Part shown: piece by piece, positions 7,812 through 14,718 of the stretch
How the letters are laid out: every line of letters begins with the position of its first letter
Numbering within the stretch: position 1 is the stretch's first letter
Source: UBA1858 sp045106935
GTDB lineage: Bacteria > Pseudomonadota > Gammaproteobacteria > UBA4575
NCBI GenBank assembly: GCA_045106935.1
Contig: JBGCFN010000028.1
Span: 1-21,104, forward strand
DNA: 21,104 nucleotides
Direction of reading: 5' to 3'
Program-made: the position numbers and the translations under genes
Notes under the pieces: model-generated
The model's input: only the letters and a program-made list of their open reading frames with translations
The model's database searches: none
What the model was told of the DNA's origin: nothing

Positions 7812-8532
7812 AACGACCAAACTTTCGCAAAATCATAATATGTAGTAACCATATACTAAGCCCCAATATCAATAATTGAATGCTAATGGGTGCAAATAAA
7901 TCAGGTGCTTTCATCAACATACTCATTAGTGATTCTTCATAGTAAAAGAACCACTGATGATTTTCTGGAAACACCACGGTATGCAGCCAATAGAAAAATT
8001 TCTTTGCGCCTAATACTACAATTAGTATCACTGTCGCGACAACTAGGCTCAACATACTGATTATTAATTTTTTAGTTGACGGCATAGCCATTCGAAAAAT
8101 AATAATCGCTGCAAGCACAACTAAACAAAAGACCAACATCACCAAGCAAAACCAGCCCAATATATTTAGTAGATCAGCAACATCCTGTAGATGAGTAATT
8201 TCACTCTCAGTCAGTAGCGGCCCAAGCGATTTACCTGATGGGGTAAAGAAATGTATTTCTTTTAAGCCACGCCCATTATTCTGAATAGCTGTCACCATTT
8301 CAGCAAATAGCCGATGATGTTCTTCTACATCAGTGGCAACAAATTCTCTCTTATACAAATGATTGGGTACTGTTTGCTCGATTGTCTGATCAATCTTTAA
8401 GGTTGAGTACCAAAGCGGATAAAGAAAATTCACTTGGGCTGACAATTGCCATGCTAACCAAAGACAAATTAACAATGACCCAAGTGAATACAGTGTCCAT
8501 AACCCATATGTTTGAAGGGATTTAGTATTCAT
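7798..8532 (-). CDS. Four-helix membrane protein resembling Lit/DUF1461
   Basis: This 244-residue protein is predicted to have four membrane helices (about 10-32, 122-147, 155-176, 213-234) with a large extracytoplasmic domain between helices 1 and 2. Two segments resemble DUF1461, the family of the Gram-positive lipoprotein intramolecular transacylase Lit: an ESEITHLQDV stretch with H114 before helix 2, and a YWLHTVVFPENHQWFF stretch with H184 after helix 3. These histidines sit where I recall the catalytic pair of Lit, but I cannot align them formally. Lit moves an acyl chain in lipoproteins; whether this protein does so is inference. The start at 8532 lacks a clear ribosome site. It is divergent from bfd and convergent with hemJ, overlapping its end by 14 bp. 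Confidence 0.65.
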   Translation of the reverse strand: MNTKSLQTYGLWTLYSLGSLLICLWLAWQLSAQVNFLYPLWYSTLKIDQTIEQTVPNHLYKREFVATDVEEHHRLFAEMVTAIQNNGRGLKEIHFFTPSGKSLGPLLTESEITHLQDVADLLNILGWFCLVMLVFCLVVLAAIIIFRMAMPSTKKLIISMLSLVVATVILIVVLGAKKFFYWLHTVVFPENHQWFFYYEESLMSMLMKAPDLFAPISIQLLILGLSIWLLHIMILRKFGRFRTV

Positions 8533-8559
8533 TCAAGTTCGCCAACATTGGATAAAATT

Positions 8560-8592
8560 CGAATAAAGTCCATAAGTTAGTGACTTTACTCG
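8560..8592. repeat. 11-bp imperfect inverted repeat in the divergent intergenic region
   Basis: CGAATAAAGTC (8560-8570) and GACTTTACTCG (8582-8592) are reverse complements with one mismatch, separated by 11 bp. The repeat sits between the divergent Lit-like gene and bfd and could be an operator or an RNA hairpin in the leader of the Lit-like gene. Confidence 0.45.
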
Positions 8593-8632
8593 TATTTATA
8601 CCATTCTGCGATCTATCTCATTATGGATGGTA

Positions 8633-8661
8633 TTGACAATCATTCTCATTAGCGTTATCTT
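8633..8661 (+). promoter_or_regulatory. bfd promoter, predicted to give leaderless mRNA
   Basis: A perfect -35 TTGACA (8633-8638) is followed by a 17-bp spacer and a -10 TATCTT (8656-8661). The expected start, seven bases after the -10, is 8668, exactly the A of the bfd ATG. No ribosome site precedes the ATG. Confidence 0.65.
8635..8653. promoter_or_regulatory. Fur box over the bfd promoter
   Basis: GACAATCATTCTCATTAGC matches the 19-bp Fur consensus GATAATGATAATCATTATC at 14 positions by hand count. It overlaps the -35 and spacer, so iron-loaded Fur would block RNA polymerase. Fur control of bfd is known in other gammaproteobacteria. Confidence 0.75.
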
Positions 8662-8667
8662 TAACCC

Positions 8668-8895
8668 ATGTTCATATGTATCTGCAAACAGGTCACTGAT
8701 GGCCAAATCAAAGACGCCGTTAATAACGGAGCTTCTTCGTTTACTGATGTGCAATCACAGCTTGGTGTGGCGACTAAATGTGGGGAGTGTAAAAACCATG
8801 CTCGCCAATGTATGAGAAATTGTCGCAACCAATGTCAAAACAATGTTGTTTCCGACAACACACTTCCAAACGAATTTGTTGCTAACATCGTTTAA
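8668..8895 (+). CDS. bfd: Bacterioferritin-associated ferredoxin
   Basis: This 75-residue [2Fe-2S] protein supplies electrons to bacterioferritin to reduce and release stored iron. The cluster ligands are C4 and C6 (MFICIC) and C38 and C41 (KCGEC), the BFD CxC...CxxC pattern. After the last ligand there are three further cysteines (about C48, C52, C56) in an Arg/Asn/Gln-rich stretch, followed by a short tail; E. coli Bfd (64 residues) has no such cysteines. An overlapping frame begins at 8627 but lacks any family motif. bfr lies 136 bp downstream, so reductant and iron store are adjacent. A Fur box covers the promoter and the mRNA appears leaderless. Confidence 0.95.
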   Translation: MFICICKQVTDGQIKDAVNNGASSFTDVQSQLGVATKCGECKNHARQCMRNCRNQCQNNVVSDNTLPNEFVANIV

Positions 8896-8921
8896 TATAT
8901 TTACCCGCTTAAAGTAGTTCC

Positions 8922-8940
8922 GCAAATGATAATCAATCGT
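8922..8940. promoter_or_regulatory. Fur-like site upstream of bfr
   Basis: GCAAATGATAATCAATCGT matches the Fur consensus at about 13 of 19 positions, including an intact central ATGATAATCA. It lies about 90 bp upstream of bfr, so it may act on bfr or on readthrough from bfd. I could not place a convincing bfr promoter. Confidence 0.5.
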
Positions 8941-9031
8941 TACTACGATTGCATTTCCATCTCCAAATCAATGATTTAGTGATTTTTAGTTTATACTTCA
9001 CTGTATAACTAACTCACATGGACGAATACAA

Positions 9032-9514
9032 ATGAAAGGTGATGCAAAGGTAATCGAATTTTTAAATAAAACACTTAAAAATGAATTAACCGCGATTAAT
9101 CAATATTTTTTGCATGCGCGTATGTATAAAAATTGGGGCTTAATGAAGTTAAACGATCATGAATATCATGAATCAATTGATGAAATGAAACATGCAGACA
9201 TTTTGATTGAGCGCATTTTATTTTTAGAAGGCCTTCCCAATTTACAATCACTTGGAAAACTTTATATTGGTGAATCCCCAGAAGAGATGCTCAAGTGCGA
9301 CCTTCAGTTAGAAATGGAAGCGATTCCAGATTTAAAAGAAGCGATTGAATACAGTGAGAGCATTAAGGATTACGTATCAAGGGAACTATTTGAACACATT
9401 CTAGAGAGTGAAGAAGAACATGTTGACTGGTTAGAAGAACAATTCGACAGAATTAACCATGTTGGCATTCAAAATTACTTACAAGAAATGATGCTTAGCG
9501 ATAGTTCTGATTAA
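9032..9514 (+). CDS. bfr: Bacterioferritin (haem-containing, intact ferroxidase centre)
   Basis: This 160-residue four-helix subunit is expected to form the 24-mer iron-storage shell. All ferroxidase ligands are found at the canonical numbers: E18, Y25, E51, H54, E94, E127 and H130. The interface haem ligand M52 is also present, so this is a haem-binding subunit with full ferroxidase activity rather than one of the specialised paralogues. The start ATG at 9032 gives the standard N-terminus, but only a weak GGAC precedes it. A five-codon frame (ATG at 9018) overlaps the start through ATGA. A strong terminator follows. Bfd upstream is the expected partner. Confidence 0.97.
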   Translation: MKGDAKVIEFLNKTLKNELTAINQYFLHARMYKNWGLMKLNDHEYHESIDEMKHADILIERILFLEGLPNLQSLGKLYIGESPEEMLKCDLQLEMEAIPDLKEAIEYSESIKDYVSRELFEHILESEEEHVDWLEEQFDRINHVGIQNYLQEMMLSDSSD

Positions 9515-9536
9515 GGATTTTTCTTTATAACTTTTT

Positions 9537-9567
9537 AAGGCTTCTATCAATAATAGAGGCCTTTTTT
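9537..9567 (+). terminator. Intrinsic terminator of bfr
   Basis: An 11-bp stem, AAGGCTTCTAT (9537-9547) with ATAGAGGCCTT (9553-9563, one G-U pair), closes a 5-nt loop and is followed by six T (9562-9567). Confidence 0.92.
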
Positions 9568-9846
9568 ATTTTCTGCTCACACGCGACAAACCACTACACT
9601 TAAACCCTGCCAATATTTCATAGTTAGCAATTTACCCGCCTTAGTAACTTCTTTAAGTACTCGAGACAATTCTTTTAATTTAGAGACCAAAGACCCAATT
9701 TCTATAAACCATGCAATTTATGTAAAAGATTGCAGTAGTACAAATAAGAATGAGTTGCATTTGTATTACTATTGCTTTAACCTCGCCTGCTGATCTTTCC
9801 GATCTTTTACACACAACCTTATATTTTAGGAGTTAGGGAGTATTTT
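9568..9846. other. Intergenic leader region upstream of the porin
   Basis: No coding signal is visible in these 279 bp on either strand. The region holds a Fur-like dyad near 9740-9764. A strong ribosome site, TTTTAGGAGTTAGGGAG, lies just before the porin ATG. No single convincing -35/-10 pair could be chosen. Confidence 0.5.
9740..9764. promoter_or_regulatory. Possible Fur-like dyad upstream of the porin
   Basis: ACAAAT (9740-9745) and ATTTGT (9759-9764) are exact reverse complements, with an inner AATG (9749-9752)/CATT (9758-9761) pair. The segment resembles diverged gammaproteobacterial Fur boxes but scores poorly against the 19-bp E. coli consensus (about 9 of 19), so the identity of the regulator is uncertain. 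Confidence 0.35.
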
Positions 9847-11151
9847 ATGAAAATCAAACACTTAGCGCTTAGCGCTTTGGTCAGCATGACCATGCTTGCT
9901 TCAGGCAATGGATTTGCCGCAGAGCAAGTCACAGTCGACAAAGAAGAATATGAACAGCTCAAAGCCGCTGTGAAATTCTTAATGTCTGAACGTGAAGAAA
10001 ATCAAAAAGCAGTACAAGAAGCTAAACAAGCCGCAGAAGATGCGGCGGCCTCTGCAAAGGTAGCTACAGAAAATGCAGAAGAAGCCACAGAAGTTGCTGA
10101 GGCGGCAGCCGAAGCTGTAGAAAATCCTTTACTAGAAGGCTTACAGAACTTATCCATTGGTGGATACGGTGAAGTTCATTACAACAATTTAAATGCGGAA
10201 GATGACTCTAGAGATCTTGACGAATTTGATATACACCGCTTTGTATTGTTCTTTGGTTATCAATTTACTGACAATCTGCGTTTTTTCTCAGAGTTTGAAA
10301 TTGAGCATGGTGGCGTAGAAAGTGATGGTGACCCACTCGGTGGTGAAGTTGAAATTGAGCAGGCTTACATAGAGTACGATTTCAACAACAATACAAGTGT
10401 ATTAGGTGGTGTGTTCTTACTTCCTGTTGGTATCCTCAACGAAACTCACGAGCCAGATACATTTTATGGTGTAGAACGAAATAATGTTGAAAACATTATT
10501 ACACCTGCCACATGGTGGGCTGTCGGTTCTAAGTTAACCCATGTATTTGACGCAGGCTTTAAAATTGAAGCGGCCGTTCACTCAGGTTTAGAAATACCTA
10601 CATCCGGCGGCAGTGCATTCCGTGTGCGTAGCGGTCGTCAAAAAGCTTCTAATGCCGATGGTAGTCACGTTGCTTACACAGGTGCAGTTACCTACACAGG
10701 TGTTCAAGGCTTAGAAGTTGGTTTAGCCCTTCAACACCAAGATGACGCTTCTCAAACAGGTGGTGACGGCTTAGAAGACGGCTTTTTATATGCGGCACAC
10801 CTTGCCTATGCTGGTAACGTTGGTGGCTTAGGTGTTGGTCTACGAGCTTATTATGCGGAATGGGACTTTGATGGGGATGCTGTTGAAGCCGCAGACGATG
10901 ATGAGCAAAAAGGCTGGTACATTGAGCCTAGCATCAAGCCAATTGAAAACGTTGGTTTCTTTGTTCGTTATGAAGATGTTGAAGGTGCACGTGAACGTGA
11001 TGAGTTTGACCAATGGTCGTTAGGTGTTAACTGGTGGCTACATGAAAATGTCGTATTAAAAGCTGACTACCAGGACCGTGAGCACGACGAAGAGTCAGAA
11101 GAAGATCGTGACTTTAAAGGCTACAACCTAGGTATTGGTTGGCAGTTCTAA
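9847..11151 (+). CDS. Outer-membrane porin with N-terminal coiled coil
   Basis: This 434-residue protein has a Sec signal peptide (about residues 1-24, cleavage near GFA/AEQ), an alanine/glutamate-rich coiled coil (about 28-92), then a beta-barrel of alternating aromatic and polar strands (about 100-434) beginning LSIGGYGEVHYNN and ending in the outer-membrane signature GIGWQF with terminal Phe. It resembles the OprO/OprP-like and carbohydrate-type porin superfamily. The coiled coil may form a periplasmic trimer stalk. The barrel is strongly acidic, which would favour cations, as an inference. The ribosome site is strong, suggesting high expression. It is followed by an FMN-binding protein and a PepSY protein, which suggests entry of a substrate that is reduced in the periplasm. 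The permeant is unknown. Confidence 0.88.
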   Translation: MKIKHLALSALVSMTMLASGNGFAAEQVTVDKEEYEQLKAAVKFLMSEREENQKAVQEAKQAAEDAAASAKVATENAEEATEVAEAAAEAVENPLLEGLQNLSIGGYGEVHYNNLNAEDDSRDLDEFDIHRFVLFFGYQFTDNLRFFSEFEIEHGGVESDGDPLGGEVEIEQAYIEYDFNNNTSVLGGVFLLPVGILNETHEPDTFYGVERNNVENIITPATWWAVGSKLTHVFDAGFKIEAAVHSGLEIPTSGGSAFRVRSGRQKASNADGSHVAYTGAVTYTGVQGLEVGLALQHQDDASQTGGDGLEDGFLYAAHLAYAGNVGGLGVGLRAYYAEWDFDGDAVEAADDDEQKGWYIEPSIKPIENVGFFVRYEDVEGARERDEFDQWSLGVNWWLHENVVLKADYQDREHDEESEEDRDFKGYNLGIGWQF

Positions 11152-11186
11152 GCATGGATTACTTGGTGTACTATGCTGCCTTTTTT
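11141..11186 (+). terminator. Possible terminator or attenuator at the porin 3' end
   Basis: GGCAG (11141-11145) can pair with CTGCC (11176-11180), with additional inner CAT/ATG pairing, followed directly by six T (11181-11186). The stem begins within the last porin codons. Partial readthrough would give more porin than downstream proteins. The long loop makes this a weak prediction. Confidence 0.4.
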
Positions 11187-11204
11187 CAGCCAACTAAGGC
11201 AAAC

Positions 11205-11720
11205 ATGCGTATAACCATTTTTTCATTGTTCTTACTGGTGACCCCTTTAGCTATCCTGGCTAAAGGGGTTTATCAGCCACCCGAAGATTTTATCAACGAA
11301 ATTTTCACCAACACACCCCCCAAAGCTGAACGTGTGGTTGTCAAAGGCACGCTCAGTAAAGAATTAAAGGCCATTCTTGGACACCGTTATAGCAAAATCC
11401 GCATCCCTTATTGGCGCGATGGAGATCGAACCGTGTGGATTCTTGAAAAAATAGGCAAAGAACTCCCCATTACTGCTGGCTTTGTCATTTCAAATAATCA
11501 AGTTGAACGATTCAAAGTACTCGTCTTCAGAGAAAGCCGCGGCTGGGAAATTCGCAATGATTTCTTCACTGAACAATTTGATGGCGCTTATCTGACACCC
11601 AAAAATAAACTCAATCAACCCATCGATAACATCACTGGCGCCACAATGTCCGTGAATGCTATGAAGAAATTGTCTAGAATGGCGCTTTACTTGCATAAGC
11701 AAGTAATTTTAGAAGACTAA
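11205..11720 (+). CDS. Exported FMN-binding protein with flavinylation motif
   Basis: This 171-residue protein has a signal peptide (about 1-20) and a C-terminal FMN-binding domain of the NqrC/RnfG type. The segment TGATMS (144-149) fits the ApbE flavinylation motif (S/D)GA(T/S)x(T/S), except that the first residue is Thr; S149 would be the acceptor for covalently bound FMN outside the cytoplasm. The frame opens at 11139 inside the porin, but the ATG at 11205 is chosen because AAGG lies just upstream and it creates a proper signal peptide. It lies between a porin and a PepSY membrane protein on the same strand. The likely role is a periplasmic single-domain electron carrier. No apbE gene is in the window. 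Confidence 0.85.
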   Translation: MRITIFSLFLLVTPLAILAKGVYQPPEDFINEIFTNTPPKAERVVVKGTLSKELKAILGHRYSKIRIPYWRDGDRTVWILEKIGKELPITAGFVISNNQVERFKVLVFRESRGWEIRNDFFTEQFDGAYLTPKNKLNQPIDNITGATMSVNAMKKLSRMALYLHKQVILED

Positions 11721-11816
11721 TCTAGAAAAATAATTTCGCCCTACTTTTAAGTTCAGCTATTTTAGAATGGCTCAGGGCTAACACACTGCCCAAATTTGGC
11801 ATAAAAATACTACCCC

Positions 11817-12536
11817 ATGGCAAAGTTACATATCTGGCATCGTTATATTGGAATAAGCATTTCGTTGCTTGTCATAATTTTATCCGCAACTGGCCTCTTC
11901 CTAAATTTCAGTGACACGCTCAAGTTAAATAAAACTCATACCAGTTCATCTTGGTTACTAGACCATTACAATATTGGCGCTTTCAGTGTTAGCTCATTTC
12001 AAACGAATGAGCATCTCGTTTCACAGGCAAGTAATTTCATTTATTTAAACGGCCACTATGCACTTAATCTTAAAGAAGCCTTAGTCGGCGCACTTGATCT
12101 TAGCGAATACATTTTGCTCGCAACACAAACAAGCCTAGTGGTAATAGATCATGAAGGCCAGATAGTCGATGAGATTGGAAAATTCACTGGTCTTCCTGAA
12201 AGCCCTTTAGGCATTTCAATTACCAACCATGGGCATCCTGTTATCCGAGGCATAAACACCTATTGGAAAGGCAGCAATGAGCTCTCTGCGTGGCAGCCAC
12301 TAGAAGGCCCTCACCCTAAGTGGGTCGCACCCACTGAAACACCTGACAATATAAATACACTTATTCAAGAACATGCACGCAGCAATGAAATACATTACGA
12401 ACGAGTGCTATTAGATTTGCACAGTGGAAGGCTAATAGGCAAATGGGGGCAAAATATTATGTCTATTTCAGCCGTACTATTAATAATACTGGCAGTGACG
12501 GGAATATTTATTTGGTTAAAGAAAAAACCTGCTTAG
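11817..12536 (+). CDS. PepSY-associated membrane protein (putative inner-membrane redox partner)
   Basis: This 239-residue protein has an N-terminal helix (about 9-31) preceded by the LHIWHRYIG segment with H5 and H8, a periplasmic domain (about 35-210) and a C-terminal helix (about 214-236). The N-terminal HRYxG with a following ATG motif and the late LLDLHSGRLIG segment are typical of PepSY_TM proteins. Several members act with FMN-binding proteins or in ferric-siderophore reduction, with histidines proposed to hold haem. It follows the FMN-binding gene by 96 bp. The ATG at 11817 lacks a ribosome site, and a -10-like AATACT lies six to seven bases upstream, so independent leaderless transcription is possible. 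The exact reaction is unknown. Confidence 0.72.
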   Translation: MAKLHIWHRYIGISISLLVIILSATGLFLNFSDTLKLNKTHTSSSWLLDHYNIGAFSVSSFQTNEHLVSQASNFIYLNGHYALNLKEALVGALDLSEYILLATQTSLVVIDHEGQIVDEIGKFTGLPESPLGISITNHGHPVIRGINTYWKGSNELSAWQPLEGPHPKWVAPTETPDNINTLIQEHARSNEIHYERVLLDLHSGRLIGKWGQNIMSISAVLLIILAVTGIFIWLKKKPA

Positions 12537-12542
12537 TGGTTT

Positions 12543-13025
12543 CTAATCAACTGCAATATTCATAATCGGTGCAAACTCAGTTAATGCTCGTTGATATACC
12601 TTACGCTTAAAAAATACGACATCATTAATCGGTTGCCAATAATCCACCCACGCCCAACCATCGAATTCAGGAATATCAGAATTTTGTAAATCAATGCGGC
12701 TTTCATCAGAGACCATACGCAACAAAAACCAACGCTGCTTTTGACCAATGCACTTAGGAAAGCAACGACGCCGTACTAGATGAGGAGGAAGACGATATTT
12801 AAGCCAATGCTTAGAGCTCGCGACAATCTCAACATCACTCTTAGCCAGGCCAGTCTCTTCTTTTAATTCGCGATAGAGTGCATCTTCAGGTGATTCATTT
12901 TCACTAATGCCTCCCTGTGGAAACTGCCATGCATCTTGCCCGCAGCGCTTACACCACAATAGTTGTCCTGCATCGTTATACAATACAATGCCGACATTAG
13001 CTCGATATCCCTGTGAATCTATCAT
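12543..13025 (-). CDS. rppH: RNA pyrophosphohydrolase RppH
   Basis: This 160-residue Nudix hydrolase removes 5' pyrophosphate from mRNA and so starts RNase E-dependent decay. The Nudix box spans residues 38-60 (GGISENE...YRELKEETGL) with all catalytic glutamates. The preceding WQFPQGG and the N-terminal MIDSQGYRANVGI are diagnostic of RppH and fix the start, although no ribosome site lies upstream. The C-terminal WVDYWQP segment and FKRKVYQRAL helix are also typical. It is convergent with the PepSY gene (6-bp gap) and divergent from a HAD phosphatase, a pairing I also recall from Pseudomonas. Confidence 0.97.
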   Translation of the reverse strand: MIDSQGYRANVGIVLYNDAGQLLWCKRCGQDAWQFPQGGISENESPEDALYRELKEETGLAKSDVEIVASSKHWLKYRLPPHLVRRRCFPKCIGQKQRWFLLRMVSDESRIDLQNSDIPEFDGWAWVDYWQPINDVVFFKRKVYQRALTEFAPIMNIAVD

Positions 13026-13074
13026 TTTGTTATATTGTTAGAATAAATGCACTTCACCCATTCTTTCACATGCA

Positions 13075-13125
13075 CCTATTTGGCGCAAATACACTGCCAT
13101 TTGCTATTAATTTCGCCGAAATAGG
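13075..13125. repeat. Nested inverted repeats between rppH and the HAD gene
   Basis: The outer arms CCTATTTGGCG (13075-13085) and CGCCGAAATAGG (13114-13125) pair with a single bulged base. Inside them GCAAAT (13085-13090) and ATTTGC (13099-13104) pair exactly with an 8-bp gap. The arrangement sits centrally in a 133-bp divergent promoter region and could be an operator for both genes. Confidence 0.5.
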
Positions 13126-13158
13126 CACTAAATTACAACAATTACTAAGGAGATATCA

Positions 13159-13812
13159 TTGGCACTTGCTCTTTTTGACTTAGACGAAACATTACTGGCT
13201 GGTGACAGCGACTATTTATGGGGCCAATACCTGGTCCAACAAGGCGCTGTGGATGGAGAAGCCTATGAGCGGACTAATAGAGAATTCTATGAACAATACA
13301 AGCAAGGCAATCTAGATATCTATGAATTTTCTCGCTTTGCTTTTAAGCCATTAAGCGAACACCCATTGGAAACACTAAAACAATGGCGTACAGAGTTTTT
13401 AGAAGAAAAAATCAAACCCATTATGACTAAAAAAGGAAAAGCTACATTAGAGAAGCATCGTATGGCTGGCGATCACCTCATTATTGTGACTGCAACCAAT
13501 AGCTTTATCACTCAGCCTATTGCTGAGCTTTATGATGTGCACCAACTGATAGCAACCCAACCTGAAATAGTTGAGGGCAACTATACTGGTGAATTAGACA
13601 CTCCTTGCTTTGCTCAGCATAAGCTAGATCGTCTTAACGAATGGCTTGATACAAATGATTTCAACTTGAAAGACAGTTTTGGTTACAGCGATTCTCATAA
13701 TGACATTCCATTACTGAACGCCGTACAACACCCCCACGCCGTGGACCCTGATGATAACTTGCGAGCACACGCAACAAACAACGATTGGAAGATAATTTCT
13801 TTTAGGGATTAA
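13159..13812 (+). CDS. HAD-superfamily phosphatase (SerB-like subfamily, possible histidinol-phosphatase)
   Basis: This 217-residue cytoplasmic hydrolase contains the four HAD motifs: DLDET with D7 and D9 (motif I), the VTATN segment with T111 (II), HK at 154-155 (III) and YSDSHND with D178 and D182 (IV). The alpha-helical cap lies at about 20-90. The DLDETLLAGDSDYLWG start and its position next to rppH match the Pseudomonas PA0335-type protein, which I recall being assigned as an L-histidinol-phosphate phosphatase; that specificity is inferred here. The start is TTG with AAGGAG eight bases upstream. Its TAA overlaps the stop codon of the convergent lipoprotein gene within TTAA. Confidence 0.9.
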   Translation: MALALFDLDETLLAGDSDYLWGQYLVQQGAVDGEAYERTNREFYEQYKQGNLDIYEFSRFAFKPLSEHPLETLKQWRTEFLEEKIKPIMTKKGKATLEKHRMAGDHLIIVTATNSFITQPIAELYDVHQLIATQPEIVEGNYTGELDTPCFAQHKLDRLNEWLDTNDFNLKDSFGYSDSHNDIPLLNAVQHPHAVDPDDNLRAHATNNDWKIISFRD

Positions 13813-14258
13813 TGACTACAAACGGATTGCCCGCTAGATCGATAGGTTTCTAAAAAAACTTGCGCCTGATTTTCTTCATCTTCTGTCAACGCTTGGTATT
13901 TACGATCATATGGCCAACCATAACCCCAGCGGTACCAATTATAGAAATAAGGACTCCCTCCAAAACGTACCCCTTCAAACATCACGTTAGCCAACACATG
14001 ATCATTCGTTTTTTTATACACACAACGCATTAATGCTGTATCAACTCTTTCACGCTGTTGTTCCGTCCCACCTTTCCAATAAGCGATATCATGCTCCACA
14101 CAACACTCACACCAATCCTTATTTGTTATCAAAGAAGCATCAGGAAATAAAGAGCAGCCATCACTGGTAAAAGGACTCAACCCAGAGTCAGATGAACATG
14201 CGGTCACTAAAGTAACCAACACAAAAAGCAATGACAGACCAAAAGTAATATTTCGCAT
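13809..14258 (-). CDS. Phospholipase-A2-like lipoprotein
   Basis: This 149-residue exported protein has a signal ending in the lipobox VTAC (C21). The mature part holds a DGCSLFPD loop (33-40), a WCECCVEHDIAYW segment with C52-C53 and H56-D57, and D73 followed by C79. The CCxxHD pattern with a later Asp is the catalytic core of the phospholipase A2 fold, and the many cysteines suggest disulfides. The classical calcium loop is not obvious, so enzyme activity is unproven. It is the last of four minus-strand genes for exported proteins, 19 bp after the 3D-domain gene. A TATACT element stands seven bases before the ATG and there is no ribosome site, so an internal leaderless promoter is possible. 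Confidence 0.68.
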   Translation of the reverse strand: MRNITFGLSLLFVLVTLVTACSSDSGLSPFTSDGCSLFPDASLITNKDWCECCVEHDIAYWKGGTEQQRERVDTALMRCVYKKTNDHVLANVMFEGVRFGGSPYFYNWYRWGYGWPYDRKYQALTEDEENQAQVFLETYRSSGQSVCSH

Positions 14259-14277
14259 AAAAACTAGTATAACTAAT

Positions 14278-14676
14278 TTACTGATATTTCCAGCAGATAT
14301 TTACTTTTTTCTTACCCCAATTTAGCGCGGCTTGTTTATCGTTACCCATATAGAGATCGACTTTCTTTTTCCAACGCTTATTCATTTTATCTAAGACAAT
14401 GAAGTCCTTCTCAAAACCCTCGACCTGCACGAGAGTGCCGTGCGTCAAGCCCATCGCTAAGAGATCCCTCGATACTGCAATAACACGCATCCCAGGCTTT
14501 AAACGATCACCCCAAGCAGAAATATTTGGCGTAGAGTCCGTCTCATCAACAGACGAGGTATAGGCCGTAGCGGTCACCTCAAGCATTCGCGACTCATCAT
14601 CACAAGCAGCAACAAGACATGAAAAATTCAACACAAAGAACACACCAAGCAAAAGCACTTTTATTTTTATCATCAT
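14278..14676 (-). CDS. Exported 3D-domain protein (MltA-like double-psi beta-barrel)
   Basis: This 132-residue protein has a signal peptide (about 1-24, possible lipobox VAAC with C25) and a 3D domain (about 33-127). The three aspartates that name the domain are visible: D57 in AWGDRL, D96 in VLDKMN and D107 in VDLYMG. The 3D fold occurs in MltA lytic transglycosylases and in resuscitation-promoting-factor-like YabE/YuiC proteins, so a role in cleaving glycan strands is plausible. If C25 is lipidated, the following Asp would favour retention in the inner membrane. Two adjacent ATG codons could serve as the start; neither has a good ribosome site, and a TATAAA motif lies directly upstream. Confidence 0.78.
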   Translation of the reverse strand: MMIKIKVLLLGVFFVLNFSCLVAACDDESRMLEVTATAYTSSVDETDSTPNISAWGDRLKPGMRVIAVSRDLLAMGLTHGTLVQVEGFEKDFIVLDKMNKRWKKKVDLYMGNDKQAALNWGKKKVNICWKYQ

Positions 14677-14718
14677 TTTTATAATTAGGCGACTATGTGC
14701 CTGTGAGAAATTTATTAG

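Noticed and set aside
8627..8815. 62-codon plus-strand frame overlapping bfd
   Set aside because: It is out of frame with the clear BFD motifs and shows no family features.
11139..11204. N-terminal extension of the FMN-binding protein overlapping the porin
   Set aside because: The extension masks the signal peptide, whereas the ATG at 11205 has its own AAGG site and a proper signal.
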